Shown one piece after another: positions 7,720 through 11,158 of a stretch of DNA of 11,158 nucleotides; the stretch's first letter is position 1; every line of letters begins with the position of its first letter. The notes under the pieces were generated by a model that was not told the origin of the DNA, did not search any database, and worked only from the letters and a program-made list of their open reading frames with translations. The translations under genes and the position numbers were made by a program. The DNA comes from Phycisphaerae bacterium (GTDB lineage Bacteria; Planctomycetota; Phycisphaerae; SM23-33), in assembly GCA_022866005.1 (NCBI GenBank), contig JALHTV010000159.1, positions 1 through 11,158 of the forward strand, read 5' to 3'.

Positions 7720-8361
7720 ATGTTCACGGGCATTGTGCAACATGTCGGGCAGGTTCGAGCGGTCCGCCAGCACCCCGCCGGCCGGCGGCTGACCGTCGAC
7801 CTGGGGCCCTTGGCCCAAAGTCTGGCCACGGGCGACAGCGTGGCCGTGGCCGGGGTGTGCCTGACGGTCGCGGCCGTGGACGGCACCAGCGCCGAGTTCG
7901 ACATCGTGCCCGCGACTGCCTCCCGCAGCAACCTCGGCTCGCTGCGGCCGGGGGCGAAGGTGAACCTGGAGCGCTCGCTGCGGCTCGACCGCGGCCTGGA
8001 GGGCCACCTGGTCCAAGGCCACGTCGACGGCACCGCCACCGTCCGCCAGGTCCAGCGCGGGGCGGACTGGGGGGTGGAGTTCACCTGCCCGGTGGAGCTG
8101 ACCGATGCGATGGTCCCGCGGGGCTCGGTGGCCGTGGACGGTGTGTCGCTGACAGTAAGGAGCGTCCAGAGCGGTGCGTTCTCCGTGGCGTTGATCCCGA
8201 CGACGCTGACGGCTACGACATTGGGCAGCCTGGCCGTCGGCGACGTGGTCAACGTCGAGACCGACCTCATCGGCAAGTACGTCGCCAAGTGCCTCGGCGA
8301 GCCGGCCCCCGGCAAGGGCGGCCTGACGGTGGAGAAGCTGCGCGAACTAGGATATGCGTGA
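7720..8361 (+). CDS. ribE: Riboflavin synthase, alpha subunit type
   Basis: This 213-residue enzyme converts two 6,7-dimethyl-8-ribityllumazine molecules into riboflavin and a pyrimidine, the last step of vitamin B2 synthesis, in the cytoplasm. The start MFTGIV is the hallmark of the family, so ATG 7720 is preferred over the in-frame ATG at 7708. The two lumazine-binding barrels are visible as repeated halves. The first has GDSVAVAGVCLTV (38-50), NLGSL and VNLERSL. The second has HLVQGHVDG (96-104), GSVAVDGVSLTV (135-146), IPTTLTATTLG (159-169) and VNVETDLIGKYV (177-188). Ser40, Cys47 and His101 line up with conserved active-site residues of the E. coli enzyme. No ribosome binding site precedes either ATG. 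No other riboflavin gene is in view; the next gene, pdxA, belongs to vitamin B6 synthesis. E. coli calls this gene ribC. Confidence 0.96.
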   Translation: MFTGIVQHVGQVRAVRQHPAGRRLTVDLGPLAQSLATGDSVAVAGVCLTVAAVDGTSAEFDIVPATASRSNLGSLRPGAKVNLERSLRLDRGLEGHLVQGHVDGTATVRQVQRGADWGVEFTCPVELTDAMVPRGSVAVDGVSLTVRSVQSGAFSVALIPTTLTATTLGSLAVGDVVNVETDLIGKYVAKCLGEPAPGKGGLTVEKLRELGYA

Positions 8362-8381
8362 TCACGAGGCCAGAGCGGTCT

Positions 8382-8406
8382 CCGTGCACGGCCGACGGTG
8401 CGGCCG
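8382..8406 (+). other. GC-rich palindromes and possible hairpin between ribE and pdxA
   Basis: The 79-nt gap between ribE and pdxA contains a 10-nt palindrome, CCGTGCACGG (8382-8391), overlapping a second structure, CGGCCG-N6-CGGCCG (8389-8394/8401-8406), which can form a 6-bp hairpin. A short ATTCTTG follows rather than a T-run, so this is not a convincing terminator. The rest of the gap is pyrimidine-rich (CCTCTAACCTCTCACCTCT, 8414-8432), and no ribosome binding site precedes pdxA. The element could weaken read-through or hold a promoter; I cannot decide which. Confidence 0.3.
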
Positions 8407-8440
8407 ATTCTTGCCTCTAACCTCTCACCTCTGAGTTTCT

Positions 8441-9460
8441 ATGGAACCGTCCCGTCCGACCATCGGCATCACCATGGGTGACCCCTGCGGCATCGGGGCC
8501 GAGATCGTCATCAAGGCCCTGGCCGAGGAGTCGCTGCGCCAGCGGGGGCGGTTCGTCATCTTCGGCCTGGCCGAGCAACTGTCCTACACCGCCGACGCCC
8601 TGGAGATCGACCTGCCCTTCCGCCGCGAGCACCACGAGAATCTCCGCCCGCTCCCCCACGACATCGTGCTGCTGGACTACGACGAGCTGGCCCCGCCGGC
8701 CGTGCTGCCGCGCGGTCCCAGCCGGTTCGGCGGCAAGGCGTCGATGGCCTTCTGCCAGGACGCGATCACGGCTGCCCAGGCCCGGCTGATTGACGCGATC
8801 GTCACCGCGCCGATCTCCAAGACCAGCTGGCGGGAGGCGGGCTTCTCGAAGTACCCCGGCCACACCGAGCTGCTGGCTGAGAAGTTCAAGGTCAAGCACG
8901 TGGCCATGATGTTGGTCGCCCCGCAATTGCGGGTGGTCCTGGCCACCATCCACGAGGCGCTGTTCGAGATCCGCAACCGCCTGACCATCGGCTGCGTGTT
9001 CCACCCCATCGACCTGGCCGACCAGGCGCTGCGGCAGTGGTTCGACCTGCCCCGTCCGCGAATCGCCGTCGCGGGGCTGAACCCCCACGCCGGGGAGGAC
9101 GGCCAATTCGGCGACGAGGAGAACCGCATCATCACGCCCGCGATCATCCTGGCGGCCGAGGGGGGCATCCGCGTCTCAGGGCCCTACCCGGCTGACACGG
9201 TGTTCGTGAAGGCGCTGGCGGGTGAGTTCGACTGCGTGGTGGCCATGTACCACGACCAGGGGCTGATCCCCATCAAGCTGCTGGCCTGGCGCGAGGCGGT
9301 GAACCTCACGCTGGGCCTGCCGATCGTCCGCACCAGCCCCGACCATGGCACGGCCTTCGACATCGCCGGCAAGAACAAGGCCGACCCCTCCAGCATGATC
9401 GCCGCGATCCACCTGGCAATCGACCTGGCCAACAAGCCCGCCCCCGTGCCAAGCAAATAG
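8441..9460 (+). CDS. pdxA: 4-hydroxythreonine-4-phosphate dehydrogenase
   Basis: This 339-residue enzyme, about the usual length, oxidises 4-phosphohydroxy-L-threonine with NAD in the DXP-dependent route to pyridoxal phosphate (vitamin B6), as a metal-dependent cytoplasmic dimer. Family motifs are ITMGDPCGIGAEI (10-22), PGHTELLA (139-146), AGLNPHAGE (211-219), MYHDQGLIPIK (269-279) and VRTSPDHGTAFDIAGK (296-311). The three metal-ligand histidines of E. coli PdxA (166, 211, 266) match His171, His216 and His271, all shifted by exactly five. The alanine usual in GDPAGIG is cysteine here (Cys16), outside the metal site. ATG 8441 is the first start in the open frame and puts the first motif at the usual distance, but no ribosome binding site is visible. 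It follows ribE by 79 nt on the same strand, so co-transcription is possible. PdxA2-type paralogues act on other substrates, but the sequence shown fits PdxA. Confidence 0.96.
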   Translation: MEPSRPTIGITMGDPCGIGAEIVIKALAEESLRQRGRFVIFGLAEQLSYTADALEIDLPFRREHHENLRPLPHDIVLLDYDELAPPAVLPRGPSRFGGKASMAFCQDAITAAQARLIDAIVTAPISKTSWREAGFSKYPGHTELLAEKFKVKHVAMMLVAPQLRVVLATIHEALFEIRNRLTIGCVFHPIDLADQALRQWFDLPRPRIAVAGLNPHAGEDGQFGDEENRIITPAIILAAEGGIRVSGPYPADTVFVKALAGEFDCVVAMYHDQGLIPIKLLAWREAVNLTLGLPIVRTSPDHGTAFDIAGKNKADPSSMIAAIHLAIDLANKPAPVPSK

Positions 9461-9531
9461 CTTCCCCTGCAGCGGGCGGCCCCCTCGATGGGAAACCCCA
9501 CTGCTGGTGGAACGCGCCACAATGCCCAGGC

Positions 9532-9551
9532 CCGGGACGGAGACATCCCGG
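9532..9551 (+). other. Hairpin-type inverted repeat after pdxA
   Basis: CCGGGA (9532-9537) and TCCCGG (9546-9551) form a perfect 6-bp stem with an 8-nt loop, 71 nt after the pdxA stop. No T-run follows, so it is not a classical rho-independent terminator. It sits in the 184-nt gap between pdxA and the methyltransferase gene and could help insulate the two. The rest of the gap holds no credible gene. Confidence 0.35.
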
Positions 9552-9582
9552 TACCCTCATCTGTATAGGCAAACCCCAATGC

Positions 9583-9611
9583 TTGTCACGGCCGGAGTGA
9601 CAGGGTAGAAT
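9583..9611 (+). promoter_or_regulatory. Sigma70-like promoter with overlapping operator-like repeat for the methyltransferase
   Basis: TTGTCA (9583-9588) and TAGAAT (9606-9611) each differ by one base from the -35 and -10 consensus and are separated by the optimal 17 nt. Overlapping the -35 box and the spacer is a perfect inverted repeat, TGTCAC-N7-GTGACA (9584-9589/9597-9602), placed where a bound repressor would block RNA polymerase. Restriction-modification genes are often controlled this way, either by a C protein or by the methyltransferase itself. Start of transcription would be near 9618, about 27 nt before the GTG start. Confidence 0.6.
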
Positions 9612-9631
9612 TCCCGGCGCCGAGTAGGAAG

Positions 9632-9637
9632 AAGGAG
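9632..9637 (+). promoter_or_regulatory. Strong ribosome binding site fixing a GTG start
   Basis: AAGGAG lies exactly seven nt before the GTG at 9645. It is the best-formed ribosome binding site on the plus strand of this window, where ribE and pdxA have none, and it decides the methyltransferase start. Confidence 0.85.
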
Positions 9638-9644
9638 CTATCCT

Positions 9645-11090
9645 GTGAGCGGGACGGTCGCGGAGAGGAAGAGGCTGATACGGGTGACTGCGGGGAATCT
9701 GCGGAATAGCCACATCTATATCACAGGACACTACGATTTCTTCCCTAACGACTGCATTGGGTCGTCCCGGCGCTCTGGAGGCAACGGGAAACCCATAAGC
9801 ATCCAACTTGAGGGGTTGAACAGGACCGTAAGGACAGACATCGCCTCTGACGGGGCAACGGGAAAACCTCGTCGATTGCTGCGCGGACGTTCCTGGGTGC
9901 GGGAGTTCTTCGAACATCACAGGATACACACAGGAGACGTGCTGGCCCTGGAACGGATCGGGGAGCGAGGTTATCGGTTGTACCCATTCCATGCTACGGG
10001 ACGACGTGACTACGATTGGGGTAACGTCCTAAAGCGAGAACTCGAGGGGGCAGGGCCCACAGTCTTGGAGCTATTTGCCGGGTGTGGAGGGTTGGCGCTT
10101 GGTTTCAAGAAAGCAGGGTTCCGGACGGTACTGGCCATCGAATGGGACCCCGCTGCCTGCGCGTCTCTTCGAGCCAACGTGACCGAGCGGCTCGCGCAGT
10201 GTGCGGTTGAGGAGATCGAGGCGTTTCCGGGAGCAGACGTGGTTGCGGGCGGTCCCCCCTGCCAGGGGTTCAGCAATCTGGGGGAGAAAGTACCCTACGA
10301 TCCGCGCAGGCAGCTATGGCGGCAGTTCCTGAGAGCTCTCGAGCAGTCAAACCCTTGGGCCTTCGTCATGGAGAATGTCCCCCCGTTGCTCAAGTCGCAG
10401 GAGTACGCGGAGATACGATCGGCTGCCGAAAAGTTGGGGTTCCAGGTCGACCAGTGGGTCTTGAACGTGGCTGATTATGGTGTGCCCCAAACCAGAAAAC
10501 GCGCAATAGTGATAGGCCTTCGGGGTGGGGCACCGAGCATCCCTCCCCCCTCGCACGTTGATCCTCGCAAGCGTGGGCTCCACACGGAGGGCCTAGAAGA
10601 CTGGATGACCGTAAGGGACGCGATTGGGGATCTTCCGTTCGACCCCACGGGTCGCGCTTGGCACATAGGCAGGAATCCCACTCCGGTATCCCTCAAACGA
10701 TATGCGTGCATCCCCCCCGGAGGCAACCGCTGGAACCTCCCCTCCGAACTCATGCCCGAATGCTGGAAGCGCAAGGTTAAGGGAGGAACGGACCTGTTCG
10801 GGCGCTTGTGGTGGGATCGTCCGTCTGTGACGATACGCACGGAGTTCTACAAGCCCGAGAAGGGGCGGTATCTCCACCCGGAAGCCAACAGGCCTATCAC
10901 GCATCGGGAAGCAGCCAGGCTTCAAGGCTTCGATGACCAGTTCATCTTCTGTGGAACCAAGATCCAAGTGGGTCGGCAGATCGGGAATGCCGTGCCCCCT
11001 CCCTTGGGAACGGCCATCGCGCGACACGTATCGTCGCTGCTTCACCGGGTTTGGGCATCCTCAGGACGACGTAAGGCAACAGCACAGTAG
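9645..11090 (+). CDS. C5-cytosine DNA methyltransferase with N-terminal B3/EcoRII-N-like domain
   Basis: This 481-residue enzyme transfers a methyl group from S-adenosylmethionine to carbon 5 of cytosine in a specific DNA sequence. The conserved motifs run in standard order: I, LELFAGCGGLALGF (141-154); IV, GGPPCQGFS with catalytic Cys206; VI, ENV (243-245); VIII, QTRKR (282-286); a variable target-recognition region (about 292-416); IX, HREAARLQGF (420-429); X, GRQIGNAVPP (443-452). Ahead of the catalytic part, residues 10-115 form an extra domain with NLRNSHIYITGHYDFFPND, TDI and a RSWVREFF...TGDVLALERI stretch. This pattern resembles B3/EcoRII-N-type DNA-binding barrels; that part is inferred. 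The gene uses AGG, ATA and CTA codons that its neighbours avoid and is lower in GC (34 of 60 bases at 9721-9780, against 41 of 60 at 9241-9300 in pdxA), suggesting transfer. No restriction gene lies upstream; a partner probably lies downstream. Confidence 0.95.
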   Translation: MSGTVAERKRLIRVTAGNLRNSHIYITGHYDFFPNDCIGSSRRSGGNGKPISIQLEGLNRTVRTDIASDGATGKPRRLLRGRSWVREFFEHHRIHTGDVLALERIGERGYRLYPFHATGRRDYDWGNVLKRELEGAGPTVLELFAGCGGLALGFKKAGFRTVLAIEWDPAACASLRANVTERLAQCAVEEIEAFPGADVVAGGPPCQGFSNLGEKVPYDPRRQLWRQFLRALEQSNPWAFVMENVPPLLKSQEYAEIRSAAEKLGFQVDQWVLNVADYGVPQTRKRAIVIGLRGGAPSIPPPSHVDPRKRGLHTEGLEDWMTVRDAIGDLPFDPTGRAWHIGRNPTPVSLKRYACIPPGGNRWNLPSELMPECWKRKVKGGTDLFGRLWWDRPSVTIRTEFYKPEKGRYLHPEANRPITHREAARLQGFDDQFIFCGTKIQVGRQIGNAVPPPLGTAIARHVSSLLHRVWASSGRRKATAQ

Positions 11091-11099
11091 GGGCAGGTG

Positions 11100-11158
11100 A
11101 TGGCACGAGGGCGCGAAGCCTTGTCCGTAGCGGGCCTGGTCCAGGAGATCGACGACCA
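11100..11158 (+). CDS. Start of an unidentified gene, cut by the window edge
   Basis: ATG 11100 opens a frame nine nt after the methyltransferase stop that stays open to the edge (19 full codons: MARGREALSVAGLVQEIDD). AGGGG (11089-11093) lies six nt upstream and would serve as a ribosome binding site. An in-frame GTG directly before it (11097) is an alternative start. The spacing and strand imply co-transcription with the methyltransferase, so a restriction endonuclease or another module partner is the natural guess. Too little is visible to assign a family. Confidence 0.6.
   Translation, partial: MARGREALSVAGLVQEIDD

Noticed and set aside
7708..7722. Alternative in-frame ATG at 7708 for riboflavin synthase
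   Set aside because: The family starts almost invariably with MFTGIV, which corresponds to 7720; neither start has a ribosome binding site to decide otherwise.
7720..8361. IPTTL in riboflavin synthase in place of the IPHTL seen in some members
   Set aside because: This position varies in the family (E. coli has Glu there), so it does not mark loss of function.
9532..9551. Rho-independent terminator for pdxA
   Set aside because: The stem is perfect but no T-run follows, so I list it only as a hairpin.
9488..9568. 26-codon frame in the pdxA-methyltransferase gap (MGNPTAGGT...)
   Set aside because: It has no ribosome binding site, no recognisable motif and spans the hairpin; it is no longer than expected by chance.
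9306..9992. Minus-strand open frame of 228 codons across the pdxA end and methyltransferase start
   Set aside because: It spans the boundary of two unrelated real genes on the other strand and has no motif.

Overview
The window reads as chromosomal DNA from a GC-rich Gram-negative-type bacterium. A planctomycete-like source (Phycisphaerae or a relative) is my best guess. It rests on the divergent YchF-type GTPase, the large AsmA-like protein beside a MoxR/DUF58/transglutaminase cluster, and the frequent lack of Shine-Dalgarno sequences. It is an inference, not a proof. Coding density is very high and no gene-free stretch exceeds about 185 bases. I see no tRNA, rRNA, CRISPR array or insertion sequence.

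The left two thirds (1-7620) is one minus-strand gene row, transcribed right to left: a MoxR AAA+ ATPase, a DUF58 protein, a TgpA-like membrane transglutaminase, a divergent YchF/OLA1-type GTPase, and a large AsmA-like membrane-anchored protein that runs off the left edge. Spacings are 15 nt, a 1-nt TGATG overlap, 3 nt and 37 nt, so this is very probably an operon. MoxR + DUF58 + transglutaminase is a widespread set thought to act in envelope protein assembly or modification, with the ATPase as chaperone. The two downstream genes are the unusual part.

To the right, divergent from moxR across a 99-nt spacer, lie two plus-strand cofactor genes: riboflavin synthase (ribE, 7720-8361) and 4-hydroxythreonine-4-phosphate dehydrogenase (pdxA, 8441-9460). 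Both look intact and ordinary.

The right end (9461-11158) changes character. After a 184-nt spacer with two hairpin-type inverted repeats and a good sigma70-like promoter comes a C5-cytosine DNA methyltransferase. It starts with GTG behind a strong ribosome binding site, has an N-terminal domain resembling the B3/EcoRII-N type DNA-binding fold, and has lower GC and different codon use from its neighbours. Nine nt after it another reading frame opens (11100) and runs off the edge. This looks like the left border of an acquired restriction-modification or defence module whose effector lies outside the window. It is the most likely place for something new.
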